From Calditerricola satsumensis (GTDB lineage Bacteria; Bacillota; Bacilli; Calditerricolales; Calditerricolaceae), in the NCBI RefSeq assembly GCF_014646935.1, contig NZ_BMOF01000003.1, positions 1 through 64,000 of the forward strand: a DNA stretch of 64,000 nucleotides, read 5' to 3'. Shown here in pieces: positions 23,626 to 33,904 of the stretch (the first letter of the stretch is position 1; the number at the start of each line of letters is the position of its first letter). Position numbers and translations under genes: made by a program. The notes below the pieces were generated by a model. The model did not search any database. It saw only the letters and a list, made by a program, of their open reading frames with translations, and was not told the DNA's origin.

Positions 23626-24789
23626 ATGGCGCAGCAACTGCGTGTGCTGCACGTGATCGGCGGAGGGGAATACGGTGGCGCGGAGGAATACTTGGTCCAG
23701 CTGTTTACCCATCTTCGCGCGGCATCCTATCCGGTGAACCTGCATCTCGCCTGTTTCTACGAAGCCCAGCTTTCCCAGGAGCTTCGGGAGCGCGGCTTTT
23801 CCCTGACCGTTCTCCCTTTTGGCCGATTGGACGTTCGGTTGTGGCGTGGATTGTCGGCGTTGTTGGCGAGGGTAAGGCCTCATTTGGTGCATACCCACGG
23901 CGTGAAGGCCAATTTTTTTACGCGCCTTGCCGCACGGAAGACGGCCATTCCCCTCATCACGACCGTTCACAGCATGCTTCGGTACGATTATCCCAATCCT
24001 CTGGCTTATTTTGTTGCTGCGCAAATGGAACGGCGGACGCGTCGATGGAACCACCATTTCATCGCAATTTCCCGCACCCTTCGCGACCACTTGGTGGCCG
24101 AAGGCGTTCCCCCCGAGCGCATCAGTGTCATTCACCATGGGATTGATGTCCAGCGGTTTTCCCCTGATCGGACGTATCCGCGTTTACGGAAGGAATGGGG
24201 AATTCCCGCCGATGCCTTTGTATGGGGGACGGTTGCGCGGTTCGTGGAAGTCAAAGGGTTGTCGGTGCTCATCGAGGCGTTTGCTCGGGTCCGTCAACTT
24301 GAACCGCGCGCCCACCTGGTTCTGATCGGCGATGGACCCCTACGGGAACGGTTGAGGAAACAGGTGCGCACACTGGGAATTGCCGACGCGGTGACGTTTA
24401 CAGGGTTTCGTCGCGATGTGCCGAACTGCCTGGCCAACGTTGACGCGTACGTGAGTGCGTCGTTTTCCGAAGGACTTGGCTTGTCGGTTCTCGAAGCCAT
24501 GGCCATGGGTCTCCCGGTCGTTTGCACGGCGGTGGGAGGGATATTGGATTTCCTTCGCCATGGGGAGAATGGTTGGCTAGTGCCCCCTCGATCCGATGTG
24601 GCCCTGGCGGAGGGGATGATCGCCGTCATGCGGGATCCGGTCATGCGTGCGCGCTTCGCACAGCAAGCGGCTCGTGACGTGCGTGACGCGTTTTCTGCGG
24701 AACGCATGGCGCGAGAAACGTTTCAGGTTTACGAGCAGCTGGTGCAAGCGCAGGCGTTTGGGAAGAAGTCGATGTCCGGCCGTCGCTAA
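23626..24789 (+). CDS. GT4-family glycosyltransferase
   Basis: A 387-residue transferase of the WaaG/PimB type. LHVIGGGEYGGAEEYLVQL near residue 6 is the acceptor loop; HTHGVKANFFTRLAA near 88 and SVIHHGIDVQRFSP near 170 are typical; the donor site EX7E motif lies in FSEGLGLSVLEAMAMGLPV near 285-300. ATG 23626 is used, with AGGATG upstream. It has its own terminator and is transcribed separately from the preceding operon. A role in envelope glycan assembly is likely; the sugar is unknown. Confidence 0.87.
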   Translation: MAQQLRVLHVIGGGEYGGAEEYLVQLFTHLRAASYPVNLHLACFYEAQLSQELRERGFSLTVLPFGRLDVRLWRGLSALLARVRPHLVHTHGVKANFFTRLAARKTAIPLITTVHSMLRYDYPNPLAYFVAAQMERRTRRWNHHFIAISRTLRDHLVAEGVPPERISVIHHGIDVQRFSPDRTYPRLRKEWGIPADAFVWGTVARFVEVKGLSVLIEAFARVRQLEPRAHLVLIGDGPLRERLRKQVRTLGIADAVTFTGFRRDVPNCLANVDAYVSASFSEGLGLSVLEAMAMGLPVVCTAVGGILDFLRHGENGWLVPPRSDVALAEGMIAVMRDPVMRARFAQQAARDVRDAFSAERMARETFQVYEQLVQAQAFGKKSMSGRR

Positions 24790-24804
24790 AGAGGACGGCC
24801 TTTT
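24778..24804 (+). terminator. Terminator overlapping the glycosyltransferase stop
   Basis: GGCCGTC (24778-24784) pairs with GACGGCC (24794-24800), then TTTT. The left arm lies inside the last codons of the upstream gene. Confidence 0.7.
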
Positions 24805-24927
24805 CTGTCGGTTCGACAAGGGTTGCCCCCTCCCCTCTTTCGTTTTTGGGGCTTGTGGCCCGCCGTCTTCCGTGGTAGGCTTGTCCCGTATGGCCTCATC
24901 AATTTAAATGGGCACGAGGTGGAAGCC

Positions 24928-25710
24928 ATGGACGGGTTGCAAGCGGCAATTCTCGGCATCATTCAGGGCTTGACGGAGTTTTTGCCGATCAGCAGCACCG
25001 GTCATCTGTACTTGGGGCGCCACCTGTTTGGCCTCAACGAAGCGGGCCTGTTTCTGGACACCATGCTCCATTTGGGCACGCTGATCGCCGTCATCGCGGT
25101 TTACTGGGACACGCTCGTGCAGCTGGCCAAGAAGCCGTTCAGCCGGTTGACGGGCCTTCTGGTGGTTGGAACGATTCCCACCGTGGCCATTGGCTTGGTC
25201 TTTGAAGACTTTTTTGAGGAAATCTCCAAAACGGGTGTGACGATCGGGTGGGAGTTTCTCGTTACCGGAGCGGTTCTCTGGTTGGCGGACCGGATCAAGG
25301 ACCGCGGACGCAAAACGCTAGACGAGATCAGCTACACCGACGCGTTGATCATCGGCACGTTCCAAGGCGCGGCGATTCTCCCGGCCATCTCGCGTTCGGG
25401 GCTCACCATCGCCGCGGCGCTCTTTCGCCGCATCGACAAGGCGACGGCGGCCTACTTTTCCTTCCTTCTTTCCATCCCGGCCATCGCCGGGGCGGTGGTG
25501 TACCAGGGAGCGAAGCTGGTACAGGGCCAGGTGGAGAACATCCCCCTCAGTTCGCTGCTCATCGGAACGGCAATGTCGGCCGTGTTCGGGTACCTGGCCG
25601 TGAAATGGATGATCGCCATCCTCCAGCGCGGATCGCTGAAAGGGTTTGCCGTGTACGTGTGGCTGCTGGGGGCGATCGTCCTGATCGCCCAGTTTACGGG
25701 TCGATTTTGA
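24928..25710 (+). CDS. uppP: Undecaprenyl-diphosphatase UppP (BacA)
   Basis: A 260-residue membrane enzyme that hydrolyses undecaprenyl diphosphate to the monophosphate carrier used by peptidoglycan and surface glycans. The two family signatures are present: QGLTEFLPISSTGHLYLG near residues 13-30 and FQGAAILPAISRSGLTIAAA near 147-166, which carry the catalytic Glu, Ser and Arg residues. About eight helices; length normal. ATG 24928 follows GAGGTGG. It lies directly after the polysaccharide region and would recycle the carrier for it. Confidence 0.95.
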   Translation: MDGLQAAILGIIQGLTEFLPISSTGHLYLGRHLFGLNEAGLFLDTMLHLGTLIAVIAVYWDTLVQLAKKPFSRLTGLLVVGTIPTVAIGLVFEDFFEEISKTGVTIGWEFLVTGAVLWLADRIKDRGRKTLDEISYTDALIIGTFQGAAILPAISRSGLTIAAALFRRIDKATAAYFSFLLSIPAIAGAVVYQGAKLVQGQVENIPLSSLLIGTAMSAVFGYLAVKWMIAILQRGSLKGFAVYVWLLGAIVLIAQFTGRF

Positions 25711-25729
25711 TCGCCCAGACGGCTTCTCC

Positions 25730-25759
25730 GCCCTGTGGCCTTTGCCACGGGGCCTTTTT
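25730..25759 (+). terminator. Terminator after uppP
   Basis: GCCCTGTGGC pairs with GCCACGGGGC (one G-T) around CTTT, followed by CTTTTTC. Strong, 20 bases after the uppP stop. Confidence 0.88.
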
Positions 25760-25835
25760 CTTGACGGGCGGATCATGGACGTGCTACGAATGGAGAGACT
25801 GGAGGGTGGCAGGAGGATGAAGGGGGCCATCGTGG

Positions 25836-27170
25836 ATGCCTGAGATCAAGAACGCCTTTCACGTTCAACCGGCGAAACTGCTCGCGTTGGGCTTTCTCGG
25901 CCTCATTCTGCTCGGTGCCTTCATCTTGTGGCTTCCCGTTTCGACGCATGAGGGCATCTCCTTCATCGACGCGCTGTTTACGGCGACATCGGCGGTGTGC
26001 GTGACCGGGCTGACCGTCGTCGACACCTCCACCACCTTTACCCTCTTTGGCCAGATCGTGATCATGCTGCTGATCCAGGTGGGCGGGATCGGCTTTGTGA
26101 CGATCGCCATCCTCATCGCCGTGCTCTTGGGGCGACGGATTGGCCTGCGCGAGCGGCTCGTGCTGCAGGAAGCCTATGGACAGGTGAGCTTGAGCGGGTT
26201 GATTCGCCTCACCCAACAGATCGCGGTGATCACCGTTGTGGTGGAAGGATGCGGCGCCCTCCTCTTGGCGGCGCGGTTCATTCCGGAATACGGTGTGGGA
26301 AACGGGCTGTTCTATGGTCTGTTTCATGCCGTGTCGGCGTTCAACAACGCCGGGTTCGCCCTCTGGTCCGACAACCTGATGGGCTTTGCCCATGACGCGT
26401 CCGTCCTCTTGGTGATCGCCGCGCTGGTGATCCTGGGCGGCCTGGGGTACACGGTCATCCTGGACATCGTGCGCAAAAAGAGCGTGCGCCGCCTCTCCCT
26501 GCACAGCAAGATGATGCTGATCGGAACGGCGGCCTTGCTGATCGGCTCGACGCTGGTGTTTTTGGCCTTGGAGGGGGACAACCCCAAGACCCTGGGGCCG
26601 ATGGGATGGGGCGACAAGTGGCTCAACGCGTTCTTCATGGCCGTCGTGCCGCGCACGGCGGGGTTCAACAGCGTGGACATGGCCGGTTTGACGGACTCGT
26701 CCGTCTACTGGACGATGCTGCTCATGTTCATCGGTGGCGGCCCCGGTTCGACGGCCGGCGGGATCAAGGTAACCAGCTTGATCGTCCTGATCCTGGCCGT
26801 CTGGAGCGTGCTGACCCGCCGCGAGGATGTCCAGGCCATGGGGCGGCGCATCAGCCGGGATGTGGTCTTTCGCGCGCTGGCGATCGTCTTTTTTGGCGGC
26901 GTTATCGTGTTTGCGGGGAGCTTTCTGCTCACGCTCACGGAGCCCGACGGGACCGGGCTTCACAAGCTGCTCTTTGAAACGGTGTCGGCCTTTGGCACGG
27001 TGGGGCTGTCCCTCAACTTCACCCCCCACCTGAGTCCGCTGGGGAAGCTGGTCATCAGCGTCATCATGTTCCTGGGCCGGGTGGGCCCGCTGACGGTGGC
27101 GTATGCCCTGGCCATTCCGCCGCGTGCCAAGCCCATTCGCTATCCGAAGGAAGACGTGCTGGTCGGGTAA
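25836..27170 (+). CDS. ktrB: KtrB-type potassium uptake channel subunit
   Basis: A 444-residue TrkH/KtrB family membrane protein with four pore repeats. Selectivity-filter segments are visible: [14 protein letters not shown] (near 53), [16 protein letters not shown] (near 170), [16 protein letters not shown] (near 275) and [15 protein letters not shown] (near 390). The central loop [16 protein letters not shown] is typical of KtrB. It takes up K+ with Na+ dependence together with a cytosolic RCK subunit (KtrA/C), which is not in the window. A GGAGG site lies about 20 bases before ATG 25836, so the exact start is less certain. Whether it is KtrB or KtrD cannot be told. Confidence 0.92.
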   Translation: MPEIKNAFHVQPAKLLALGFLGLILLGAFILWLPVSTHEGISFIDALFTATSAVCVTGLTVVDTSTTFTLFGQIVIMLLIQVGGIGFVTIAILIAVLLGRRIGLRERLVLQEAYGQVSLSGLIRLTQQIAVITVVVEGCGALLLAARFIPEYGVGNGLFYGLFHAVSAFNNAGFALWSDNLMGFAHDASVLLVIAALVILGGLGYTVILDIVRKKSVRRLSLHSKMMLIGTAALLIGSTLVFLALEGDNPKTLGPMGWGDKWLNAFFMAVVPRTAGFNSVDMAGLTDSSVYWTMLLMFIGGGPGSTAGGIKVTSLIVLILAVWSVLTRREDVQAMGRRISRDVVFRALAIVFFGGVIVFAGSFLLTLTEPDGTGLHKLLFETVSAFGTVGLSLNFTPHLSPLGKLVISVIMFLGRVGPLTVAYALAIPPRAKPIRYPKEDVLVG

Positions 27171-27298
27171 CCGAGACGGTCTGTGGGAGAGGGAAGCCGC
27201 ACCGAAGGACAAGCGGGTCCCACAAGGGCAAAAAGCAGGAAAACGTCGCGGAGACGGCGAAACCAACAAAAAAGGCGTTTTTGAAGGAGCAGGGGCAG

Positions 27299-28597
27299 GT
27301 GAAGGACGTGGCGCAAACCGTCTCCGCGGTGCGTTATCTGGCGCGCACGGTTGGTTTGGCGATGACAGGAGCCACTGCGATTGGCTGGGTCGTGGTGGCC
27401 GGCAACGACATTGCTGGGGCGGCGCGTTGGCTTACGCTGGGCGGGGTTGCGGTGGCGGGCGGTGTGCTGGGGGCTGCGATTGGCGGGGCCAACTACCGGC
27501 GCTTCGTGCGGCCGATGCGGGTGTTGATCGACCAGATTGAGCGGCTTTCCCAAGGACAGCTGGCCGTGCAGGCGGATGAACGGCGGGCCGGCTCCCTCCG
27601 CGTTCTGGCCCGCTCGCTCAATGAGATGGCGAAGACATGGGCGGAACTCCTTCGTCGCGTGCAGGAATCGGTGGAGTCGGTGACCCTGTCCGCGCAAACG
27701 GTGTCGGCCTGTGCCGACCAAACGACTGCCGGAAGCCAGCGCATTGCCGCGGCCATCCAGCAGGCGGCCGAGCGTGCCGATGGTCAGCTGCAGGAGACCA
27801 AGCGGATCGCGGCCGAACTGGAGACGATGACCCGCGCCTTTGGCCAGGTGGCCGACCAAGCGCGGGTGACGAATGAATCCGCCACTCGCGTAACGACCGA
27901 AGCGGGCCAGGGACGCGTCTGGGTGGAGGAAGGCGCGCGCCACATGCTGGCCATTGCGGCGTCGATGCGTGCGTCGGTGGAAAAGGTTCAGGCCCTCGGC
28001 GCACGTTCAAACGAGATCGAGCAGATTGTGGCGGTCATCACCGACATCGCTGAGCAAACCCGTCTGCTTGCGCTGAACGCGTCCATCGAAGCGGCACGTG
28101 CGGGAGAAGCGGGGAGCGGATTTGCCGTTGTGGCGCGGGAGGTGCGCAAGCTTTCTGAACAGTCTGCTGTTTCCGCGCAGCAGATCGCCCAGCTGATTCG
28201 CGACGTGCAGCGGGACATGCATGACGTAACGGAAGCGATGACCGCGTTGGCGGCCGATGTGGAGACGGCGAAGGTCGCTGTGGAGCAAGCGGGGAAGCCG
28301 TACCACCGCATTGTGGAATGGGCCGAGCGCGTGGCGTGTGAAGCCCAGCACATTGCCGATTTGGTTGCCCAGCTGGAGCGCCGTTCGCGCCAACTGGTCG
28401 ACGCGGTGGCCAGCCTAGACGGGACGGCCCAAACCTGGGCCCAACAGGCCCAGGAGATTCTCGCCGGAGCCCAGGAGCAGCTGGCGTCCAGTGAAGAGAT
28501 GCTCGCTTCGGCCAATGCGCTGCGCGAGATGGCCGAGGCGTTGCGCCTCCTCATCGAACGGTTTCAAACCGATGAGGAGGAGAAAATAAGCGGTTGA
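27299..28597 (+). CDS. Methyl-accepting chemotaxis-like protein without sensor domain
   Basis: A 432-residue membrane signalling protein. Two hydrophobic helices (about residues 10-32 and 42-62) are joined by a loop of only about ten residues, so no extracytoplasmic ligand domain exists. A HAMP-like segment ([19 protein letters not shown]) follows, then a long coiled coil with the MCP tip [20 protein letters not shown] and [20 protein letters not shown]. The C-terminus has no CheR pentapeptide. GTG 27299 follows AAGGAG by nine bases. It may sense membrane or cytoplasmic state, or act outside chemotaxis. No che gene is nearby. Confidence 0.87.
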   Translation: MKDVAQTVSAVRYLARTVGLAMTGATAIGWVVVAGNDIAGAARWLTLGGVAVAGGVLGAAIGGANYRRFVRPMRVLIDQIERLSQGQLAVQADERRAGSLRVLARSLNEMAKTWAELLRRVQESVESVTLSAQTVSACADQTTAGSQRIAAAIQQAAERADGQLQETKRIAAELETMTRAFGQVADQARVTNESATRVTTEAGQGRVWVEEGARHMLAIAASMRASVEKVQALGARSNEIEQIVAVITDIAEQTRLLALNASIEAARAGEAGSGFAVVAREVRKLSEQSAVSAQQIAQLIRDVQRDMHDVTEAMTALAADVETAKVAVEQAGKPYHRIVEWAERVACEAQHIADLVAQLERRSRQLVDAVASLDGTAQTWAQQAQEILAGAQEQLASSEEMLASANALREMAEALRLLIERFQTDEEEKISG

Positions 28598-28683
28598 TGC
28601 GGGTCGGGAAGCGGCCCGCAGCAGCGCTCGTTTATACAGAAAATTCTAAAATATAATCATGGACCGGCGGCTGCTTGTTGGCA

Positions 28684-28709
28684 ACATAAGGGCCGGCCCC
28701 GCATACACA
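28684..28709 (+). promoter_or_regulatory. Possible sigma-E-type promoter for prkA
   Basis: CATACACA at 28702-28709 is close to the sporulation sigma-E -10 consensus (CATACANT), with AACATAA about 12 bases upstream in place of the usual -35. B. subtilis prkA, yhbH and spoVR belong to the sigma-E regulon. A separate TATAAT at 28652 has no good -35. The spacing is a little short, so this is tentative. Confidence 0.35.
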
Positions 28710-28836
28710 TAACATGAACCTTTTTACACGCTGCACCCGGGATCGGACCACGAACGGTTGCTGTCAGGGCGAGGGGAATCGGCTCGAGCGTATGGGTGGA
28801 GGAGCGCGCAAGGCCATGATGAGAGGAGGCTCCCCC

Positions 28837-30735
28837 ATGGACATCCTGAAACGCATCGCGGAATACCGCGCACAGGAAGAGCGGTTGCGGTGGGAAGGCA
28901 CCTTTGCCGAATACCTCGAGATTGTACGCCGAAATCCGCAGGTTGCCCAGACGGCTCACGCCCGGGTTTACAACATGATCAAAAGCGCCGGCGTGGAGGA
29001 AACCGAGGACGGGCGCAAGATCTACAAGTTTTTCAGCCGGGAAATCTTTGGGCTCGACCGCACGATCGAGCGGCTGGTGGAAGAGTATTTCCACGCGGCG
29101 GCCATGCGCCTCGACGTGCGCAAGCGGATTCTGCTCTTGATGGGACCGGTGAGCGGCGGGAAGTCGACCATCGTCACGCTGCTCAAACGCGGCCTCGAGC
29201 AGTATTCGCGCACCGACGAAGGGGCGCTGTACGCGATCAAGGGCTGCCCGATGCACGAGGAACCCCTGCACCTCATTCCCCACGCCCTGCGGCCCGAGGT
29301 GGAAAAGGAGCTGGGGGTGAAGATCGAGGGCGACCTGTGCCCGCACTGCCAGATGCGCCTCGAGACGGAATACGGCGGGCGCGTGGAAGACGTGCTTGTC
29401 GAGCGCATCTTCCTGTCCGAGGCCAAGCGCATTGGCATCGGCACCTTCAGCCCCTCCGACCCGAAGTCGCAGGACATCGCCGACTTGACCGGTTCGATCG
29501 ACTTTTCGACGATCATGGAGTACGGATCGGAGTCGGACCCGCGGGCGTACCGCTTTGACGGCGAGCTGAACAAGGCCAACCGCGGGATGATGGAGTTTCA
29601 GGAGATGCTGAAGTGCGACGAGAAGTTCCTGTGGAACCTCCTGTCGCTGACGCAGGAAGGGAACTTCAAGGCCGGTCGCTTCGCCCTCATTTCGGCCGAC
29701 GAGCTGATCGTCGCCCACACCAACGAGGCGGAGTACAAGGCCTTCATCGCCAACAAGAAGAACGAGGCCCTGCAGTCGCGGATCGTCGTCATGCCCATTC
29801 CCTACAACCTGCGCGTCTCCGACGAGGAAAAGATCTACGAGAAGCTGATCCGCCAGAGCGACCTCGGCCACGTGCACATCGCCCCGCACGCTCTGCGCGC
29901 CGCGGCCATCTTCTCCATCTTGACGCGGCTGAAGGAGTCGAAGAAGCAGGGCATGGACCTCTTGAAGAAGATGCGCCTGTATGACGGCGAGGCGGTGGAA
30001 GGATACCGCGACGCCGACGTCGAGGAACTGCGCAACGAGTTCCCCGACGAAGGGATGACGGGCATCGACCCGCGCTACGTGATCAATCGCATCTCCAGCG
30101 CGCTCATCCGCCGCGACACCGAGTGCATCAACGCCCTCGACATCCTGCGTTCCTTGAAGGAAGGGTTCGATCAGCATCCCTCCATCACCAAGGAGATGCG
30201 CGAAAAGTACCTCAATTTCATCGCCATCGCCCGCCAGGAGTACGACGAGCTGGCCAAGAAAGAGGTGCAGAAGGCCTTCGTCTACTCCTACGAGGAGTCG
30301 GCCAAGACGCTCCTCGACAACTACCTTGACAACGTGGAGGCCTACTGCAACGAGACGAAGCTGCGCGACCCGATCACCGGCGAAGAGGTGGAGCCGGACG
30401 AAAAGCTGATGCGCTCGATCGAGGAGCAGATCGGCGTTTCCGAAAACGCCAAGAAGGCCTTCCGCGAAGAGATCCTCATCCGCATCTCGGCGTACGCGCG
30501 CAAGGGCAAACGCTTTGACTACAACAGCCACGAGCGGCTGCGGGAGGCCATCGAGAAGAAGCTGTTCGCCGATCTCAAGGACGTCGTCAAGATCACCACG
30601 TCCTCGAAGGTTCCTGACGAAAACCAGCTGAAGAAGATCAACGAGGTGACGAAGCGGCTGATCGACGAGCACGGCTACTGCCCGATCTGCGCCAACGAGC
30701 TGCTTCGCTACGTGGGCAGCCTGCTCAACCGGTAG
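28837..30735 (+). CDS. prkA: PrkA family serine protein kinase/AAA+ protein
   Basis: A 632-residue PrkA protein. An AAA+ domain carries Walker A LMGPVSGGKST near residues 102-110; the C-terminal PrkA domain follows, with RAAAIFSILTRLKESKKQGM and YVINRISSALIRRD in the middle. In B. subtilis PrkA affects sporulation, and it has been described both as a kinase and as an AAA+ protease-like ATPase. The zinc-like pairs CPHC (near 170) and CPIC (near 620) are visible. GAGAGGAGG precedes ATG 28837. It forms an operon with yhbH and spoVR, a conserved stress/sporulation trio. Confidence 0.95.
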   Translation: MDILKRIAEYRAQEERLRWEGTFAEYLEIVRRNPQVAQTAHARVYNMIKSAGVEETEDGRKIYKFFSREIFGLDRTIERLVEEYFHAAAMRLDVRKRILLLMGPVSGGKSTIVTLLKRGLEQYSRTDEGALYAIKGCPMHEEPLHLIPHALRPEVEKELGVKIEGDLCPHCQMRLETEYGGRVEDVLVERIFLSEAKRIGIGTFSPSDPKSQDIADLTGSIDFSTIMEYGSESDPRAYRFDGELNKANRGMMEFQEMLKCDEKFLWNLLSLTQEGNFKAGRFALISADELIVAHTNEAEYKAFIANKKNEALQSRIVVMPIPYNLRVSDEEKIYEKLIRQSDLGHVHIAPHALRAAAIFSILTRLKESKKQGMDLLKKMRLYDGEAVEGYRDADVEELRNEFPDEGMTGIDPRYVINRISSALIRRDTECINALDILRSLKEGFDQHPSITKEMREKYLNFIAIARQEYDELAKKEVQKAFVYSYEESAKTLLDNYLDNVEAYCNETKLRDPITGEEVEPDEKLMRSIEEQIGVSENAKKAFREEILIRISAYARKGKRFDYNSHERLREAIEKKLFADLKDVVKITTSSKVPDENQLKKINEVTKRLIDEHGYCPICANELLRYVGSLLNR

Positions 30736-30771
30736 ACGCGGCACCACACGGCCGGAAAGGGGGGAACCGAG

Positions 30772-31911
30772 ATGAACCCCGAATTCATCGTTTCCAAGGA
30801 CGACTGGTCCCTCCACCGCAAAGGCTACCAGGATCAAATGCGCCACCAGGAGAAGGTGAAAGAAGCGATCCGCGACAACCTCGGCGACCTGATTACCGAA
30901 GAGAGCATCATCCTGTCGAACGGCCGCGACGTCGTGAAAATCCCCATTCGCAGCCTCGACGAGTACCGCTTCCGATACAACTGGCAAAAGCAGCCGCACG
31001 TCGGCCAGGGCGACGGCAAGTCCCGCGTCGGCGACGTCATCGCGCGGGACGGCCAGACAGCGGGACCGGGCAAGGGGAAGGGCGCCGGCGATCTTCCCGG
31101 CGACGATTACTATGAGGCGGAGATCACCGTGGCGGAGATCGAGGAGATGCTTTTTGCCGAGCTCGAGCTGCCCAACCTGAAGCAGAAGGAGATGGAGAAC
31201 CTCGTCGTCGAGGATATCCGGTGGAACGACGTGCGCAAAAAGGGGCTGATGGGCAACATCGACAAGAAGCGCACCCTCCTTGCGGCCCTCAAGCGCAGCG
31301 CCCTGGCCGGCAAGCCCTTCCGCATCACCGTCGACGACCTGCGCTTCAAGACGTGGGAGGAAGTGATCCGCCCGCACACCAACGCCGTCGTCATCGCCAT
31401 GATGGACACCAGCGGGTCGATGGGCGCCTTCGAGAAATACTGTGCGCGCAGCTTCTTTTTCTGGATGACCCGCTTTCTGCGCACGAAATACCAGTCGGTG
31501 GAGATCGTGTTCATCGCGCATCATACGGAAGCCAAAGAGGTTTCCGAGGAAGCCTTTTTCTCCAAAGGAGAAAGCGGCGGCACGATTTGCTCGTCCGCCT
31601 ACCGCAAGGCGCTGGAAATCATCGATACCCGTTATCCGCCTTCGCGATACAACCTGTACCCCTTCCATTTTTCCGACGGCGACAACCTGACTTCGGACAA
31701 CGAGCGCTGTGTGCGCCTGGTCAAAGAGCTGATCAGCCGGTGCAACCTCTTCGGCTACGCCGAGGTCAACCAGTACAATCGGCACAGTACCCTGATGTCG
31801 GCCTACCGGCACATCAAGGATCCCAAATTCCTCCACTGCATCATTCGGGAGAAGGCCGACGTGTACAAAGCCCTCAAGACGTTCTTCAGCAACCCGAAGA
31901 AGGCGAATTGA
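30772..31911 (+). CDS. yhbH: YhbH (DUF444) stress/sporulation protein
   Basis: A 379-residue DUF444 protein (YeaH in Gammaproteobacteria). The N-terminal half is charged, with a Gly-rich linker near residues 85-105 ([15 protein letters not shown]); the C-terminal half is a von Willebrand A-like domain whose MIDAS-type motif reads [13 protein letters not shown] near 209-221. In B. subtilis it is expressed during sporulation; the molecular role is unknown. AAAGGGGGGAACCGAG precedes ATG 30772. It lies 36 bases after prkA and 27 before spoVR, so the three are co-transcribed. Confidence 0.95.
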   Translation: MNPEFIVSKDDWSLHRKGYQDQMRHQEKVKEAIRDNLGDLITEESIILSNGRDVVKIPIRSLDEYRFRYNWQKQPHVGQGDGKSRVGDVIARDGQTAGPGKGKGAGDLPGDDYYEAEITVAEIEEMLFAELELPNLKQKEMENLVVEDIRWNDVRKKGLMGNIDKKRTLLAALKRSALAGKPFRITVDDLRFKTWEEVIRPHTNAVVIAMMDTSGSMGAFEKYCARSFFFWMTRFLRTKYQSVEIVFIAHHTEAKEVSEEAFFSKGESGGTICSSAYRKALEIIDTRYPPSRYNLYPFHFSDGDNLTSDNERCVRLVKELISRCNLFGYAEVNQYNRHSTLMSAYRHIKDPKFLHCIIREKADVYKALKTFFSNPKKAN

Positions 31912-31938
31912 CGGGGTGCCCGCGAGGAGGCGATCCGG

Positions 31939-33366
31939 ATGCGCGACGACGAGAAGCGGGCGTTGGAACGGGCCATCGCCGAGATCACCGAAGTGGCCAA
32001 AGGCTTTGGCCTTGATTTTTATCCGATGCGCTACGAGATCTGTCCGGCCGACATCCTCTACACCTTTGGCGCCTACGGCATGCCGACGCGCTTTTCGCAC
32101 TGGAGTTTTGGGAAAGCCTTCCATCGGATGAAGCTGCAATACGATCTGGGGCTGTCGAAGATCTACGAGCTGGTGATCAATTCCAACCCCTGCTACGCCT
32201 TTCTGCTGGAGGGCAACTCCCTGATCCAAAACAAGCTGATTGTGGCCCACGTGCTGGCCCACTGCGACTTCTTCAAAAACAACGTGCGCTTTGCCAACAC
32301 CAAGCGCGACATGGTGGAAAGCATGGCCGCAAGCGCGGAGCGCATTCGGGCCTACGAAATCCAGTACGGCAAGCTGGAAGTGGAGCGCTTCCTTGATGCG
32401 GCGATGGCCATTCAGGAGCACATCGACCCGAGCCTTTTGCGGCCCAAGCTGCGGTGGAAGCGGCACGAGCCGCCTCAGGGGGAAGAGCTCAAAAAGCCCC
32501 GCACGCCTTACGACGACCTGTGGAAGCTGGATGAAACGGGCGCCGAGGCGCGCGCGGCGGCGAGCGATCCGATCAAGAAGCGCAAGTTTCCGCCGGAGCC
32601 GGAAAAGGACCTCGTGCTGTTCATCGAGGAGTACAGCACCGTCCTGGAGGACTGGCAGCGCGACATCCTGACCATCCTGCGCGAGGAGATGCTCTACTTC
32701 TGGCCGCAGCTGGAGACGAAGATCATGAACGAGGGGTGGGCCACCTATTGGCACACGCGCATCATGCGCGAACTCGACCTCACCGAGGACGAGATCATCG
32801 AGTACGCCCGCCTGCACGCTGCCGTCATCCAGCCCTCCCGCACCACCATCAACCCATATTTGCTCGGGTACCGCATCTTTGAGGACATTGAGCGGCGCTG
32901 GGATCACCCCACCGAGGAGGAAAAGCGGCGTTTCGGGCGTCGGAGCGGCCAGGGGCGGCGGAAGATCTTCGAGGTGCGCGAGCTGGATTCCGACACGTCC
33001 TTTCTGCGCGACTACCTGACGAAAGAGCTGGTGGAGGAACTGGACCTCTACCTGTACGCGAAAGCGGGCAACGAATGGGTGATCACCGACAAAACCTGGG
33101 AGACCGTGCGCGATCAGCTCGTGGCGCTGCGCGTCAACGGCGGGTTTCCCTACATCACCGTGCAGGACGGCGATTACCTGCGCAACGGCGAGCTTTACCT
33201 CAAGCACCATTACGAAGGGGTGGAATTGGACATCAAGTACCTGGAGAAGACGCTGCCCTATGTGTACCAGCTGTGGGGGCGTTCCGTCCATCTCGAGACG
33301 GTGGTGGAAAGCCGCAGCGTGCTGTTTACGTATGACGGCAAAAAGGTGCATCGCCGGTTTTTGTGA
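31939..33366 (+). CDS. spoVR: SpoVR family stage V sporulation protein
   Basis: A 475-residue SpoVR protein, involved in spore cortex formation in B. subtilis. Conserved segments include [20 protein letters not shown] near residue 30 and [10 protein letters not shown] near 110 (metal-ligand-like His/Cys), plus [14 protein letters not shown] near 265 and [19 protein letters not shown]-like text near 305. Length is normal. GAGGAGG lies before ATG 31939. It closes the prkA-yhbH-spoVR operon and is followed by a strong terminator. Confidence 0.95.
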   Translation: MRDDEKRALERAIAEITEVAKGFGLDFYPMRYEICPADILYTFGAYGMPTRFSHWSFGKAFHRMKLQYDLGLSKIYELVINSNPCYAFLLEGNSLIQNKLIVAHVLAHCDFFKNNVRFANTKRDMVESMAASAERIRAYEIQYGKLEVERFLDAAMAIQEHIDPSLLRPKLRWKRHEPPQGEELKKPRTPYDDLWKLDETGAEARAAASDPIKKRKFPPEPEKDLVLFIEEYSTVLEDWQRDILTILREEMLYFWPQLETKIMNEGWATYWHTRIMRELDLTEDEIIEYARLHAAVIQPSRTTINPYLLGYRIFEDIERRWDHPTEEEKRRFGRRSGQGRRKIFEVRELDSDTSFLRDYLTKELVEELDLYLYAKAGNEWVITDKTWETVRDQLVALRVNGGFPYITVQDGDYLRNGELYLKHHYEGVELDIKYLEKTLPYVYQLWGRSVHLETVVESRSVLFTYDGKKVHRRFL

Positions 33367-33406
33367 CCCGGGTGCCCGTACCGAGGGACGGGACACCCGG
33401 TTTGTT
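33367..33406 (+). terminator. Terminator of the prkA operon
   Basis: CCGGGTG (33368-33374) pairs with CACCCGG (33394-33400), extended inward by CCCGT/ACGGG, followed by TTTGTT. It starts one base after the spoVR stop. Confidence 0.85.
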
Positions 33407-33432
33407 ATCTGGCACGCCGATCCTAATTTATA

Positions 33433-33461
33433 TTGATTCTAAAGAAGAAATTTGTTTAAAT
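33433..33461 (+). promoter_or_regulatory. Promoter for the 63-residue unknown gene
   Basis: TTGATT (33433-33438), 17 bases, TTAAAT (33456-33461) in a short AT-rich stretch, 36 bases before the ATG. Confidence 0.45.
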
Positions 33462-33496
33462 TAAAGGGAGAGGTGTTGCGGAAAGGAGGGGTGGCG

Positions 33497-33688
33497 ATGG
33501 AACGCGATCTGGTGGCCCGGCTCGCAAACGGGACGATTCTCTTGTACGAAGGCGATCGGGTGGTGGGCAAGTTTGTCTGCGATCGGCGTGGGATTTGCCG
33601 ATTGCTTCCGGTGACGGATCTCCAGCAGAAGGGCGTTGGGGCCTCAACGTCCGCGTATGCGGAGGATTGCGACCTCGGTTGGTGCTGA
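33497..33688 (+). CDS. Small protein of unknown function
   Basis: A 63-residue protein starting MERDLVARLANGTILLYEGD, chosen because GGAGGGG lies just before ATG 33497; an in-frame ATG 15 codons upstream lacks such a site. Residues 1-40 look like a compact beta barrel-like strand set; Cys residues occur in VCDRRGIC and at the tail (DCDLGWC). It has its own promoter and terminator, which supports a real, independently expressed gene. No family recognised. Confidence 0.55.
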   Translation: MERDLVARLANGTILLYEGDRVVGKFVCDRRGICRLLPVTDLQQKGVGASTSAYAEDCDLGWC

Positions 33689-33727
33689 GGGGTTTCCTCT
33701 GCCAATCCATTGCTCTATCGACGGCCG

Positions 33728-33780
33728 AACAGGCTCCCAAAGGGGATCCGGTTTCCCCTTGGCGGAGCCTGTTTTGCTTT
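33728..33780 (+). terminator. Terminator after the 63-residue gene
   Basis: An outer stem AACAGGCTCC (33728-33737) with GGAGCCTGTT (33764-33773) encloses an inner stem AAGGGGA with TCCCCTT, and is followed by TTGCTTT. Confidence 0.8.
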
Positions 33781-33846
33781 CGTTATAAAATTATTAAAAT
33801 TATACATTATTCTGCTGAATGATTTTCCATTTAATTTCCATATTTT

Positions 33847-33875
33847 TTGGGTTGGCTTGGTGGAAGGGGTATGGT
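33847..33875 (+). promoter_or_regulatory. Promoter of the NlpC/P60 gene
   Basis: TTGGGT (33847-33852), 17 bases, TATGGT (33870-33875). It would give a leader of about 130 bases containing two near-identical GAAxGGGACAAGCC copies. Confidence 0.45.
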
Positions 33876-33904
33876 ACCCTGAAACTGTCGGCGGGCCGCC
33901 CGCA

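Noticed and set aside
28657-33396. A very long open frame on the minus strand opposite prkA-yhbH-spoVR
   Set aside because: It is the mirror of GC-rich coding sequence with strong third-base bias. Its product is rich in His/Val/Leu/Asp without domains, while the plus-strand genes are unambiguous. The same applies to long antisense frames at 14167-17196, 40459-43239, 49502-52960, 55765-58590 and 61953-63980.
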